A stretch of DNA of 64,000 bases from Paenibacillus elgii NBRC 100335 (GCF_004000865.1 NZ_BIMB01000008.1:1-64000); one strand, 5' to 3'; shown: positions 32,720 through 42,292, counted from the stretch's first letter. Numbers and translations: made by a program. Notes: a model not told the origin generated them from the letters alone.

Positions 32720-33495
32720 CCGGATCGCACGTGTCGTCTGTGCACGGCAATGAGAAGCCGGCGAGCCGGAAGCGGTGGCGCGGAATATTCGTCACGGGCA
32801 CGGATACCGGCGTCGGCAAGACGGTAATTACCGCGGCCATCGCCGCCGCGCTTCGCAGCGAAGGGCGGAACGTCGGCGTCTGGAAGCCGGTCCAGAGCGG
32901 GGGGCTTCTCGGCGAGGGAATCACCGACGCCGAACGGCTGCTGCGCGGGACGGGTATCGCCGAGCGGCCGGAACAGGTCGCGCCGTTTACGTTCGCAGCG
33001 CCGCTGGCTCCCGCACTTGCCGCCAAGCAAGCCGGGATAGACTTGACGACGGCCGGACTTCTGGCGGCAGGGGAACCGTTGGCCGAACGGTACGACGCCC
33101 TGCTGATCGAAGGGGCAGGGGGCGCTGCCGTGCCGTTAACCTCCGACGCCCTCGTTGCGGATTTTATCGCCGAGCTTGGCGTTCCGGCGCTGATCGTCGC
33201 CCGCAGCGGTCTGGGCACCGTCAACCATACGCTGTTAACCGCAGCGCTGCTTCGGCAGCGGGGAATTCCCGTCGCGGGCGTCGTGATGAACGAGGTCGAT
33301 CACGCGACATCGCGCACCGACCCGAGCACCGCTGCGAATGCGGAGCTGATTGAGCGCTACGGCAGCCTCCGCGTGCTGGGACGGTTCCCGTGGGTAAGCG
33401 GCGAAGCCACGATGGAGAGACTCGTGCGAGCCGTAAAGCAGCATATCGACATTTCACCGGTCCGACAAATATTGGAAAACGTAACAAATTCGTAG
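32716..33495 (+). CDS. bioD: Dethiobiotin synthetase
   Basis: BioD, which closes the ureido ring of dethiobiotin from DAPA, CO2 and ATP. It is 259 residues with P-loop GTDTGVGKT, the KPVQSG motif, and LIEGAGGAAVPL in the substrate region. A 20-residue N-terminal extension precedes the usual start of the family. The GTG start overlaps the bioA stop, implying coupled translation. bioB follows after 12 bases. Confidence 0.95.
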   Translation: MTGSHVSSVHGNEKPASRKRWRGIFVTGTDTGVGKTVITAAIAAALRSEGRNVGVWKPVQSGGLLGEGITDAERLLRGTGIAERPEQVAPFTFAAPLAPALAAKQAGIDLTTAGLLAAGEPLAERYDALLIEGAGGAAVPLTSDALVADFIAELGVPALIVARSGLGTVNHTLLTAALLRQRGIPVAGVVMNEVDHATSRTDPSTAANAELIERYGSLRVLGRFPWVSGEATMERLVRAVKQHIDISPVRQILENVTNS

Positions 33496-33507
33496 GAGGA
33501 GAGGGAG

Positions 33508-34539
33508 ATGAGGATGAAGGCAATCGGAACACCGCAAACACCCGAAACACTCGAAAAGGCTGCGGATTGGCAGGCGCTGGCTCAAAAAGCGCTGGACGGA
33601 GAACGCTTGTCCGTCGAAGAAGGGCTCGCCGTGCTGGAGGCCGACAACGACGAAGTGATGCCGCTGCTGCAGGCCGTTTTTCGGGTACGCAAACATTTTT
33701 ACGGCAAGAAAGTCAAGCTGAACATGATTATTAACGCCAAAAGCGGCCTTTGCCCCGAGGACTGCGGCTATTGCGCTCAATCCGTCGTATCCTCTGCGCC
33801 AATCGCCAAGTATCCGCTGTTGGAAAAAGCCACGCTGCTGGCCGGCGCGCGCGAAGCGATGGCCCGTCAAGCGGGAACCTATTGCATCGTCGCGTCCGGC
33901 AAAGGCCCGACGGACAAAGAATTGGATCAGGTCATCGAAGCGGTGAAGGAAATCCGCGCGACAATGCCGCTCAAAATTTGCGCGTGCCTCGGCCTTCTGA
34001 AGGACGATCAAGCCGAACGCCTCGCGGAAGCGGGCGTACACCGCTACAATCATAACTTGAACACGAGCAGGGCGAACTACCCTTCCATCACGACAACCCA
34101 TACCTACGATCAACGGGTCGAGAGCGTGGAAAAGGTGAAACGCTACGGCTTGTCCCCTTGCTCCGGCGTCATTATCGGCATGGGCGAGACGAACCGCGAA
34201 ATCGTGGAGATGGCTTACGCGCTTCGGGAGCTGGAGGCCGACTCGATTCCGATCAACTTCTTGAACGCCATTCCGGGGACTCCGCTGGAACAAGCGGGCC
34301 GTACTCCCGCGATGAAGGCGCTCAAGGTGCTGGCGCTGTTCCGGTTGATCTGCCCATCGAAGGAAATCCGCGTGGCGGGCGGGCGCGAGGTCAATCTCCG
34401 GACGCTTCAGCCGCTTGGCTTGTACGCCGCCAATTCGCTGTTCGTCGGCGATTATTTGACGACGAAAGGGCAGGACGCTGCGGCCGATTATCAAATGATC
34501 GAGGATTTGGGCTTCGAGATTGAACAATGTGCTCTATAA
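33508..34539 (+). CDS. bioB: Biotin synthase
   Basis: BioB, a radical-SAM enzyme that inserts sulfur into dethiobiotin. It is 343 residues. The radical-SAM cluster is CPEDCGYC (CxxxCxxC). YNHNLNTS is the family hallmark, and a conserved Arg occurs in the AGGREVNLR region. GGAGGAGAGGGAG precedes the ATG. It needs an auxiliary 2Fe-2S cluster as sulfur donor; the cysteines for it are present (for example ICACLG and the SPCSG region). Confidence 0.96.
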   Translation: MRMKAIGTPQTPETLEKAADWQALAQKALDGERLSVEEGLAVLEADNDEVMPLLQAVFRVRKHFYGKKVKLNMIINAKSGLCPEDCGYCAQSVVSSAPIAKYPLLEKATLLAGAREAMARQAGTYCIVASGKGPTDKELDQVIEAVKEIRATMPLKICACLGLLKDDQAERLAEAGVHRYNHNLNTSRANYPSITTTHTYDQRVESVEKVKRYGLSPCSGVIIGMGETNREIVEMAYALRELEADSIPINFLNAIPGTPLEQAGRTPAMKALKVLALFRLICPSKEIRVAGGREVNLRTLQPLGLYAANSLFVGDYLTTKGQDAAADYQMIEDLGFEIEQCAL

Positions 34540-34551
34540 GGCGGTGACGGC

Positions 34552-35730
34552 ATGGAATGGATCGAAGACGAGCTTCAGAAGCTGGTAGATCGGTCGCTAA
34601 ACCGGTCGCTGCAGATCAGCTCCACGGTATTCGACCGCCAAGGTTACGTGCTGCGCGGACAAAAAACGCTGCTTGACCTGTCGTCCAACGACTACCTCGG
34701 TCTGGCCCGACATCCGGCTATTGCTGACGCCATGGCACAAGCGCTTCTCGCCGAGGGTGCCGGTTCTGGCGCATCGCGTCTGATCACCGGCAACCGGCCT
34801 CCCTATAGCCGTCTGGAAGATGCTCTCGCCGCTTGGCAGCAGAGCGAGGCAGCGCTTGTTTTTGCCAACGGCTATATGGCGAACCTTGGCGTCATCCAGG
34901 CGCTTGCAGGCCGCGGAGATGTCGTGTTCAGCGACCGGCTGAATCACGCGAGCATTGTGGACGGTATCGGGCTAAGCCGCGCCGAGCACGTCCGGTACCG
35001 CCATAACGACACGGAGCATTTGCGCCGGTTATTGCACAAGCACCGCGACGCAAGACGCAAGCTGATCGTCACGGACGCGGTTTTCTCGATGAACGGCGAT
35101 CAGGCGCCGCTGGCCGAGCTTGTTGCGCTGAAGCGGGAGTACGGAGCTATCCTCATGGTCGACGAGGCCCATAGCGGTGGGGTCTATGGGGCACGCGGCG
35201 AAGGGCTGTGTCATGCGCTGGGGCTGCAGGGCGGCGTGGACGTGCACGTGGGCACCTTCAGCAAGGCGTTCGGTGTCTACGGAGCCTACGTTTCCGGCAG
35301 CCGTACGCTCATCCGCTTGTTGGTCAACAAGGCGAGGCCGATCATCTATTCGACGGCGCCGCCTCCTTCCGTGATTGCCGGGATTACGGAAGCTCTGAAG
35401 CTGGTGCAGACGGAATGCCAGCGGCGCGAACGGCTTGCCGCGTCCAGTCGGCAGTTCCGCTCGACGCTGCGCGTGGCGGGCTTTCAGGTCGGGCCCGGCG
35501 ATTCGCCGATCGTCCCGGTTATCGTCGGAGATAACGCGACTGCCCTGCGTTTCAGCTCTGCGCTGGAATCGGAAGGCATCGCCGCCGTTGCCGTTCGTCC
35601 CCCGACGGTCCCGGAAGGGACGGCGCGCATCCGCTTTTCCTTATCGGCTGCGCATAATCCGGACGACTTGGCCGATGCCGCCCGCCGCATCGAACAGGTC
35701 GCGGTTCGGTTGGGGGTGCTGGCGCCATGA
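34552..35730 (+). CDS. bioF: 8-amino-7-oxononanoate synthase
   Basis: BioF, a PLP enzyme condensing pimeloyl-ACP or -CoA with alanine to KAPA. It is 392 residues with LLDLSSNDYLGLARHP, GSGASRLITGN, DEAHSGGVYG and the PLP-binding Lys in GTFSKAFGVYG. The stop overlaps the next gene by four bases. Since the operon has bioC and a bioH-type esterase, pimeloyl-ACP is the likely substrate. Confidence 0.95.
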   Translation: MEWIEDELQKLVDRSLNRSLQISSTVFDRQGYVLRGQKTLLDLSSNDYLGLARHPAIADAMAQALLAEGAGSGASRLITGNRPPYSRLEDALAAWQQSEAALVFANGYMANLGVIQALAGRGDVVFSDRLNHASIVDGIGLSRAEHVRYRHNDTEHLRRLLHKHRDARRKLIVTDAVFSMNGDQAPLAELVALKREYGAILMVDEAHSGGVYGARGEGLCHALGLQGGVDVHVGTFSKAFGVYGAYVSGSRTLIRLLVNKARPIIYSTAPPPSVIAGITEALKLVQTECQRRERLAASSRQFRSTLRVAGFQVGPGDSPIVPVIVGDNATALRFSSALESEGIAAVAVRPPTVPEGTARIRFSLSAAHNPDDLADAARRIEQVAVRLGVLAP

Positions 35731-36587
35731 CGAACCCGATTCGCATCTTCGCGAATAGAGCGTCGCGCGGCGCATCGGCCAGAACGCCAACAACGGCAAA
35801 GCCGCGCGGCGCCGTTATTTTATGGCTGACCGGATGGAGCATGCCGGAAACGGTATTCGCGGAGCTTCAATCGCATCTGCCAGAGTTCGTTCATGCCCCG
35901 GTACGATTGAGCTGCGCCGAAACGCCGGAGCAGATGAGGGCTCTGGCAGAAACGGCTGCCGCCGCCTGGTTCACCGGGACAGACGGCGCCCTTCCGAGCC
36001 TCGCGTCCTCCCGCAGAAGCGGAAAGCTTCTGATCGCCGGTTGGTCCCTCGGCGGATTGCTTGCGCTGCGGCTCGCCGCCCGGGGGTTCGCGGACGGCCT
36101 TGTGCTTTTCGGCGCGACCGCCCGATTCGTCCGCTCCAAGGAACAGGCGAATCTCGGCTGGCCCGACGCCGTTCTCCGGCACATGGCGGCGTCTATCGCC
36201 AAGGATCGGCTAGCGGTTGAGGCTCGATTCCGCCAACGGCTGCTTTCGGATGAGGAGAAGAAAACCGGCTTCTGCCCGGAGCTTCCTCCGGCAGGAAGCT
36301 GGCCGACCGCAGCGCTGCTTGCGGGTATTCAGCTTTTGCGGACAGAGATCCATGTCCCGGCATTGCCGGAGATTGCTTGTCCGACGCTTCTTGTCCACGG
36401 CAAAGAGGACGAAGTATGCCCGTACGGTGCGGCAGAGGAGCTGTATGAACGGCTGCCGCAAGCGGAAATCCTGCCGGTCGAAGGCGGCGGGCATATCCCG
36501 TTTCTTGGGCGGGAGGCCGTTATCGCTGAAGCGATAAGGAGGTGGTCGCATGGAACACAGGCTGCATGCGATTCGCCGTCGGTTTGA
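35727..36587 (+). CDS. bioH: Alpha/beta-hydrolase, probable pimeloyl-ACP methyl ester esterase (BioH-like)
   Basis: A 286-residue alpha/beta-hydrolase within the biotin operon. The nucleophile elbow is GWSLGG, the acid is likely in GKEDEVCPYG and the base His in GGGHIPFLG, so the triad is complete. Position directly before bioC indicates it removes the methyl group from pimeloyl-ACP methyl ester, the job done by BioH in E. coli. Similarity to BioH is only at fold level, so non-homologous replacements such as BioG-type esterases cannot be excluded. It overlaps bioF by 4 and bioC by 38 bases. Confidence 0.8.
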   Translation: MTNPIRIFANRASRGASARTPTTAKPRGAVILWLTGWSMPETVFAELQSHLPEFVHAPVRLSCAETPEQMRALAETAAAAWFTGTDGALPSLASSRRSGKLLIAGWSLGGLLALRLAARGFADGLVLFGATARFVRSKEQANLGWPDAVLRHMAASIAKDRLAVEARFRQRLLSDEEKKTGFCPELPPAGSWPTAALLAGIQLLRTEIHVPALPEIACPTLLVHGKEDEVCPYGAAEELYERLPQAEILPVEGGGHIPFLGREAVIAEAIRRWSHGTQAACDSPSV

Positions 36588-37410
36588 CCGCTCCGCCAAG
36601 GAATCCTATGACGTGCATGCGCGCGTTCAACGCGTTATGGCGGACAAGCTCGGCGGGTCGCTGGCCAACCGGAAGCAGAGAGCCGGCGAAACACGGCCGC
36701 ATCTGCTGGAGATCGGCTGCGGCACCGGCCTGTTGACCGAGATTTTGCTGCGCGATTGGCCCGATGCGGTCATCACCTCGCTGGATATCGCCCCGGCCAT
36801 GCTGGAAGCGGCGGAACGGCGCATTCGGACTAAGGCGCCATCGGCTGCCGCAAACCAACGGCTCCCCGTGAGCTTCCATCTAGCGGATGCCGAAGCGTGG
36901 GCCGCCCAAGCGGAGCCGTTGTCGTTTGATCTTATCGTCTCAAACGCTTGCTTTCAATGGCTGGGCAGCCCGCAGGAAACGCTGCGGCATTTGCGGCGGC
37001 TGCTCCGCCCCGGCGGTTTATTGGCGTTCACGACCTTCGGTCCGGAGACGTTCCGCGAGCTGCACGAATCGTTCGCCGCCGTATACCGCTCCCGCGGTCT
37101 GGAGCCGCAGCGGCACGGCCTTCCGTTTCTGTCTGCCGGCGAGTGGCGGACCCAGCTTCAATATGCGGGCTTTGCGGAGGTTTGGGAAGAGAGCGCCATC
37201 CGGACCGAAGGCTATGCCTCCGTCAGTGAATTTCTGCACTCGGTCAAAGCAACGGGAGCCAGCGCATCGGCAGCAGACGCTCCGCGCGGCCTTGGCTGGC
37301 GCTCCTTATTCGCCGGTATGTTTCGGGAGTACGAAAAACGGTTTCCGGCCCCGGAAGGAATTTCGGCCACGTACCAGCTTCTTTTGCTCCAAGCGGAAGT
37401 TCCCTCATGA
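36550..37410 (+). CDS. bioC: Malonyl-ACP O-methyltransferase
   Basis: BioC, a SAM-dependent methyltransferase that caps malonyl-ACP so fatty-acid synthase can build the pimeloyl chain. It is 286 residues, with SAM-binding LEIGCGTGLLTEIL and the downstream SNACFQWLGSPQETLRHLRR and GLLAFTTFGPETFRELHESF that mark BioC. AAGGAGGTGG precedes the ATG, which lies inside the bioH gene. Last gene of the operon. With bioH it replaces the BioI or BioW routes of Bacillus subtilis. Confidence 0.93.
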   Translation: MEHRLHAIRRRFDRSAKESYDVHARVQRVMADKLGGSLANRKQRAGETRPHLLEIGCGTGLLTEILLRDWPDAVITSLDIAPAMLEAAERRIRTKAPSAAANQRLPVSFHLADAEAWAAQAEPLSFDLIVSNACFQWLGSPQETLRHLRRLLRPGGLLAFTTFGPETFRELHESFAAVYRSRGLEPQRHGLPFLSAGEWRTQLQYAGFAEVWEESAIRTEGYASVSEFLHSVKATGASASAADAPRGLGWRSLFAGMFREYEKRFPAPEGISATYQLLLLQAEVPS

Positions 37411-37464
37411 CAAAGCTTCCTGGAAACGGTAAAATGGAAAGGAAGTTACCGGAGGTGGATGGCG

Positions 37465-37839
37465 ATGTGCCGTTATGCAATGTATGGCCCGTACAAAAAT
37501 ATTTACGCTTGCTTTTCGTGCCGCAAAGTATTCAAGCAAACGTCCGAATATGAACTGAGCAAAATCGAAGCGGCGAACAGACAATACAAATGTCCGCAAT
37601 GCGGGGAAGTCATGAATAATATGGGACACGACTTTCAAGCGCCTAAGCAGAAGGATACCAAGCAGTGGAAAAAAGTCGAAATTCTGTATGCTCACGGCTT
37701 CAGCTATCATACCTGTGGCTGCAATGGACCGGGGTACCGGCCGGCGAAGCTGAACGAAGTCGAAGCGTTTCTGGAGGCGAATCGAACGTTCAAGACCGAA
37801 GGAGAAGTCTTGCTGCGGAAGCTGTCGGTCAAGGCGTAG
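37465..37839 (+). CDS. Conserved zinc-ribbon protein of unknown function
   Basis: A 124-residue cytoplasmic protein beginning MCRYAMYGPYKNIYACFSCRKVFK. CFSC and later CPQCGE form a four-cysteine zinc ribbon, and a third pair, CGC, lies in the C-terminal half. Similar small proteins are widespread in Gram-positive genomes but I know of no function. ATG 37465 is chosen because GGAGGT lies 9 bases upstream; the in-frame ATG 37459 is too close. It is 54 bases past bioC and could be cotranscribed, but it has its own terminator. Confidence 0.8.
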   Translation: MCRYAMYGPYKNIYACFSCRKVFKQTSEYELSKIEAANRQYKCPQCGEVMNNMGHDFQAPKQKDTKQWKKVEILYAHGFSYHTCGCNGPGYRPAKLNEVEAFLEANRTFKTEGEVLLRKLSVKA

Positions 37840-37854
37840 AACTGAAAATAAACG

Positions 37855-37893
37855 AAAAAAAGGCCGGGGATGCTTTCCCACAGGCCTTTTTTT
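37855..37893 (+). terminator. Terminator after the zinc-ribbon gene
   Basis: AAAAAAAGGCC and GGCCTTTTTTT around a loop; a strong intrinsic terminator in either direction. Confidence 0.9.
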
Positions 37894-37996
37894 GATGGCT
37901 CGACGGACCTTTCGATCATTCGAGCCACTAGGACTTAGTGTACCGTATTTTGGAAGTTCACGGCAAGAGAACATTTATTCGGTTCCATCGGCCAAA

Positions 37997-38027
37997 TGAA
38001 TACATTTTACCAAATTTGAGCAATGTA
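37997..38027 (+). promoter_or_regulatory. Sigma-G-like promoter of the second germinant-receptor operon
   Basis: TGAATA, 18 bases, CAATGTA. The -35 is a perfect sigma-G match; the -10 matches 4 of 7 positions of CATACTA. Confidence 0.6.
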
Positions 38028-38069
38028 TCAGTAGAACCAGAGCCACAACCAAAATGCAGGTGACGGAGG

Positions 38070-39707
38070 ATGCGTTTCTTCAAATCAACCAGAGCCGGAA
38101 GGTTCGGACGCAGCGCTGCTGAAAAGCGGGAGGCCAATCGGGCCGGCTCACCATCGCGGGAAGCCGCGCCTTTAAGCCCGGACATGGAGCTTAATTTGGA
38201 ACACATTCGGGCGGTGACGGGAAACAGCCCGGATCTGATCATACGGACGATCCGCATCGGAGCTTCAGGAACGATAAAAGCGGCGGTCATTCATACCGAC
38301 GGGCTGACGGACAAAGAAATCATTACCCGGTTTCTGGAGTCGTTCATGCTGCATGCCCGCGATCCGGCGCTATTCCGGGATTTGGACGGGACCGAGAGCA
38401 CAGGGACTCCGCTGCAAATGCTTGAAGATTTTACCTTAACGCTCAGTTCGGTAACGGAAATCGAACATTTTGACGCATTGTTCGACAACCTGTTGTCCGG
38501 CAATATGATCATTCTGATTCATGGGTTCGCCAAAGGGCTGTCCGCAGATACGAAGGGCTGGGAAGACCGCGGCGTCCAAGAGGCTTCCGTACAATCCGTT
38601 GTACGCGGGCCCCGGGAATCGTTCTCGGAATGTCTGGGTACCAACATTGCCTTAATCCGGCGAAAAATCAAAGATCCGAAGCTATGGATCGAGTCCAGGT
38701 CGATCGGCCGGGTGACAAAGACGAACGTCGCTTTGGTGTACATCAAAGGCATTGTCAACGACAGCATGGTTGAGGAAGTGCGCAGCAGGCTGGACCGCAT
38801 TGATATCGACGGTATTTTTGAGAGCGGGAATATCGAGGAGCTGATTCAAGAGAAAACGATTACCCCGTTTCCGACGATGTATAATACGGAACGCCCCGAC
38901 TCGGTCGCGGCGAATCTTTTGGAGGGCCGGGTGGCGATCGTTGTGGACGGGACGCCGTTTGTGCTGGTCGTGCCGGTCGTATTCGCCCAATTTTTTCAGT
39001 CTCCTGAAGATTACTATCACCGGTCGGATTACGGGATTATTCGCATTCTCCGATACATTTCCCTGATGATTGCGCTGCTCGCTCCCGCTTTATTTATTTC
39101 CGTCACTACCTTTCATCAAGAGATGCTGCCGACCACGCTGATGACCAGTATCGCGACGCAGCGGGAAAGGGTGCCGTTTCCGGCAGCCATCGAAGCGTTC
39201 CTGATGGAGTTTACGTTCGAGCTTCTTCGCGAGGCGGGCATTCGGATGCCCAGAGCGATCGGCCCCGCGATTTCCATTGTAGGGGCGCTTGTGCTGGGAG
39301 AAGCGTCGGTCAGGGCCGGCCTGGTATCCCCGGCCATGGTCATCGTCGTATCGATTACGGCCATTGCCAGCTTTGCCTTTCCATCGTTCGCTATGTCCAT
39401 TCCGATCCGGATTTTACGCTTCGCCTTGATGGGATTGGCCGCATCCTTCGGTCTTTTCGGCGTGTTTATCGGACTGACGGTGCTTAACCTGCATTTGTGC
39501 AGCCTGCATTCGTTCGGAGTTCCTTATATGGCGCCTTTTGCCCCGTATATTCCAAGCGACAAGAAAGACGCCATATTCCGGTTCCCGTTGTCCGCGATGC
39601 GGAAACGGCCGGTCCTTATGCAGAGTCCGAATCCGGTTCGGCAACATTCAGTCCCATTTGAGCCGGATGCTCATGATCGGCGGGAGGGCGGGAGAGGTAA
39701 CCCATGA
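38070..39707 (+). CDS. Spore germinant receptor A subunit (GerA family)
   Basis: A 545-residue GerA-family subunit. The N-terminus has the usual Lys/Arg-rich opening, then LNLEHIRAVTGNSPDLIIRTI, VRGPRESFSECLGTNIALIRR, RSRLDRIDIDGIFESGNIEELI and PTMYNTERPDSVAANLLEGRVAI, followed by five or six membrane helices and a basic C-terminal tail. It is the first gene of a complete receptor operon A-C-D-B. A sigma-G-like promoter lies 43 bases upstream, consistent with forespore expression. Its stop overlaps the gerC start by four bases. The germinant is not predictable from sequence. Confidence 0.94.
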   Translation: MRFFKSTRAGRFGRSAAEKREANRAGSPSREAAPLSPDMELNLEHIRAVTGNSPDLIIRTIRIGASGTIKAAVIHTDGLTDKEIITRFLESFMLHARDPALFRDLDGTESTGTPLQMLEDFTLTLSSVTEIEHFDALFDNLLSGNMIILIHGFAKGLSADTKGWEDRGVQEASVQSVVRGPRESFSECLGTNIALIRRKIKDPKLWIESRSIGRVTKTNVALVYIKGIVNDSMVEEVRSRLDRIDIDGIFESGNIEELIQEKTITPFPTMYNTERPDSVAANLLEGRVAIVVDGTPFVLVVPVVFAQFFQSPEDYYHRSDYGIIRILRYISLMIALLAPALFISVTTFHQEMLPTTLMTSIATQRERVPFPAAIEAFLMEFTFELLREAGIRMPRAIGPAISIVGALVLGEASVRAGLVSPAMVIVVSITAIASFAFPSFAMSIPIRILRFALMGLAASFGLFGVFIGLTVLNLHLCSLHSFGVPYMAPFAPYIPSDKKDAIFRFPLSAMRKRPVLMQSPNPVRQHSVPFEPDAHDRREGGRGNP

Positions 39708-40909
39708 AGCATAACGTGTCGGTGGTTTGCGTTTTATGCTTGCTGCTCGTCCTGACCACGGGCTGTTGGAGCCGCCGCGAGCTGAACGAGCTGGCGATCG
39801 TTACAGGCATTGGCATCGATAAGCTCGATAACCAATACTTGCTGTCGCTCCAAATGCTCAACATGGGGCAAGCGGGGAGCGAAGCTCCGGGGGGCGGGGG
39901 CGGCTCGAGTTTGCCGGTGACGACGCAGTATATAAAGGCGGATTCGCTCTTTGAAGGCTTTCGCCGTTTGACGACAAAGCTTCCCCGCAAGCTGTATTTC
40001 TCTCATATCCGTGTTCTTGTATTTAGCGAAACGCTTGCGCAAGAAGGACTTCGGGATATCCTTGATCTGTTTGTGCGCGATCATGAAATTCGCCCGGATT
40101 TTTTCCTTGTCGTGACCAAAGGCGTCGAAGCCAGGGAAGCGATGAGCCAGATCGTGCCGATCGAGCAGTCGCCTGCTACCGCCTTGCTGAAAAACTTGGA
40201 AATTTCCGAAAAAAACTGGGCTCCCACCGTTGCCATTACGTTGGACGAGTTTATTACAGATCTAATGAAAGTAGGCAAGGAAGGAGTGATGACCGGGCTG
40301 CAATTGAACGGGGATCCTCACAAAGGCCAGACGGATGCGAATTTGAAAACTGTTCACCCCCGCAGCAATTTCCGGTTTTCAAGTATTGGGGTGTTCAAAA
40401 ACGACAAACTGGTTGGCTGGCTGAATGAGGATGAAGGCCGGGGCTTCAGTTATATTACCAACCGAGTTAATGCCTCGGTGTTTGAAGTGCCGTGCGATTC
40501 GGGAGGAAAGGCGGCGGTCGAAGTTCTTCGCAGCAGCACGCACTTAACAGGAAAGGCGCCCGGTGGGGAACCGGTAATTACCGTCGGAATCGCGATGGAA
40601 GGTAATATCGGAGAAATCTCGTGCAGGGAGGATTTATCCAAGCCTGAGACGATCTATGCGTTCGAACGCAGAGCGGAGCAGGTAATTGACGGCTTTATCC
40701 ATAAAGCAGTCCGCAAAGGCCGGCAAAGCAGCAGCTCCGACATCTTCGGATTCGGCGAGGCGATCCACCGCTACGATCCCCGGAACTGGAACCGGTTGAA
40801 GGACGATTGGGACCGTCATTTCATGAGCGTCAAAGTAGACACCCGAATCGACGTCAAGCTGCGCAGAACGGGCAAGGTGGGACAATCGTTCATCGACAAA
40901 ATGAAATAA
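39704..40909 (+). CDS. Spore germinant receptor C subunit (GerC lipoprotein)
   Basis: A 401-residue Ger(x)C lipoprotein. The signal ends with TTGC, the lipidated Cys near residue 22, followed by WSRRELNELAIVTGIGIDKLDN. Further family features are LTTKLPRKLYFSHIRVLVFSE, the DKLVGWLNEDEGRGF region and the C-terminal DIFGFGEAIHRYDPRNWNRL. It is translationally coupled to the A gene (ATGA overlap). The order A-C-D-B differs from the classical A-B-C order. Confidence 0.93.
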   Translation: MKHNVSVVCVLCLLLVLTTGCWSRRELNELAIVTGIGIDKLDNQYLLSLQMLNMGQAGSEAPGGGGGSSLPVTTQYIKADSLFEGFRRLTTKLPRKLYFSHIRVLVFSETLAQEGLRDILDLFVRDHEIRPDFFLVVTKGVEAREAMSQIVPIEQSPATALLKNLEISEKNWAPTVAITLDEFITDLMKVGKEGVMTGLQLNGDPHKGQTDANLKTVHPRSNFRFSSIGVFKNDKLVGWLNEDEGRGFSYITNRVNASVFEVPCDSGGKAAVEVLRSSTHLTGKAPGGEPVITVGIAMEGNIGEISCREDLSKPETIYAFERRAEQVIDGFIHKAVRKGRQSSSSDIFGFGEAIHRYDPRNWNRLKDDWDRHFMSVKVDTRIDVKLRRTGKVGQSFIDKMK

Positions 40910-40924
40910 GGAGGAGCGTTCGTT

Positions 40925-41158
40925 ATGTGGAAGATGCTGCTCGTCCTATTGGTCGCAGCTGCGATTGTTGCTATCGAATGGCGTTCCTTGATGGAGAGGA
41001 AGCAGAAGAGAGAGCTGTGGACGTTCTTTCTGCTGTGCCTCGCCGGAACAAGTCTGGGCGTAGCGAAAGCGCTGCAGCTCAACATCCCCAATCCGTTGGA
41101 CTGGATCTCCGCACTGTACAAGCCGCTGAGCAACCTGATATACGGCGGCTCGGCTTAA
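40925..41158 (+). CDS. Small membrane D subunit of a germinant receptor (GerKD-like)
   Basis: A 77-residue protein with two hydrophobic helices (MLLVLLVAAAIVAIEW and LWTFFLLCLAGTSLGVAKAL) joined by a short basic loop. Its size, topology and place inside a ger operon match the D subunits, such as GerKD, that modulate receptor activity in Bacillus. GGAGGAGCG lies before the ATG. It is 15 bases past gerC and 39 before gerB. Identity rests on context more than sequence. Confidence 0.8.
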   Translation: MWKMLLVLLVAAAIVAIEWRSLMERKQKRELWTFFLLCLAGTSLGVAKALQLNIPNPLDWISALYKPLSNLIYGGSA

Positions 41159-41197
41159 GCTCAAATCGTCTGTCGAGGAAATGGCAGGTGGAACCGT

Positions 41198-42292
41198 ATG
41201 TTCGATAACGACAAGATCAATACCCATCAATTTACGCTGCTTGTGATTTTATTTGTTGTCGGGGATGCGCTGTTGTACGTGCCTTCGTGGTTAGCTTCCT
41301 CCGCCAGGCAAGATGCCTGGCTGGCAGCCGCTCTCGTATGCGTCGAGGGCTTGGCGATCGGTTGGCTGTACACGGCGCTGGCCAAACGGTACTTTCCGTC
41401 AACGCTGATCGATCTATGCCGCTCCGTCCTCGGCCGATGGGCGGGAACGGCGGCGGCCTGCTTCTTCGTCAGTTTTTTTATGGTTGATATTTCCATCATG
41501 CTGTATGAAATCGGGGACTTTATCACGACACAGATGATGCCGGAGACCCCGATTGAGGTCGTCATTCTGCTGTTCACCGGCGTCATCGTATTAGGTGTAA
41601 GGCAGGGTGCGGTTACGCTGAGTCGCTCGTCCGAATTGGTGTTTCCTTCGTTCGTGCTGCTTTATCTGATTCTGATCTTGTTTATTTCCCCGCAGATCAG
41701 ACCGGAGAATGCCCAGCCGATGTTGAGTGAAGGGATGAAACCGATTATCGAAGGGAATTTAAGATTTTTCGGGAATCTGGAGGAAAGCGTCATTCTGCTC
41801 ATGTTGTTTCCTTTCGTCCGCAACGCGGGTAGAGGGGCGAAAGCTTTTATGACGGGCCTGGCTGCCGGTACGGTCATTCTTACCGTATTTTCCTCGGTTT
41901 CCATTTTAGTGATGGGTAGCGATATGACCGCTTTGCTGGCCTATCCGAGCTATGTGCTGGCACAGAAGGTTGCTGTCGGCAAGTTTTTGGAGCGGATCGA
42001 AGCCATTATGGCGTTTATTTGGTTCATTACCGTTTTTGTCAAAATTTCCGTCTGCTTTTATGCCGCTTCCTATGGGATAGCGCAGATCGTAAAGCTGCCG
42101 AGGTACCGTCCGGTCACACTGCCGCTTGGCATGATTTGCTATGTGCTGGCGCTGGTGTTCGTTCCGAACCGGCCGTATTTTGACCATTTTGCGACGAAGT
42201 TCTGGACTCCTTACACACTCACCTTCGGGTTGTTTCTCCCTTTGCTCATGCTCGGAGCGGCCTGGCTGCGCAGATTGCCCGGGAAGAGATGA
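41198..42292 (+). CDS. Spore germinant receptor B subunit (GerB permease)
   Basis: A 364-residue GerB-family membrane protein with about ten helices. The N-terminal motif INTHQFTLLVILFVVGDALLYVPSW is the family start, and YLILILFISPQIRPENAQPM and LEESVILLMLFPFV are typical inner segments. It completes the receptor with the A, C and D genes. Unusually, it closes the operon core instead of following the A gene. GGCAGGTGG lies ahead of the ATG. Confidence 0.93.
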   Translation: MFDNDKINTHQFTLLVILFVVGDALLYVPSWLASSARQDAWLAAALVCVEGLAIGWLYTALAKRYFPSTLIDLCRSVLGRWAGTAAACFFVSFFMVDISIMLYEIGDFITTQMMPETPIEVVILLFTGVIVLGVRQGAVTLSRSSELVFPSFVLLYLILILFISPQIRPENAQPMLSEGMKPIIEGNLRFFGNLEESVILLMLFPFVRNAGRGAKAFMTGLAAGTVILTVFSSVSILVMGSDMTALLAYPSYVLAQKVAVGKFLERIEAIMAFIWFITVFVKISVCFYAASYGIAQIVKLPRYRPVTLPLGMICYVLALVFVPNRPYFDHFATKFWTPYTLTFGLFLPLLMLGAAWLRRLPGKR

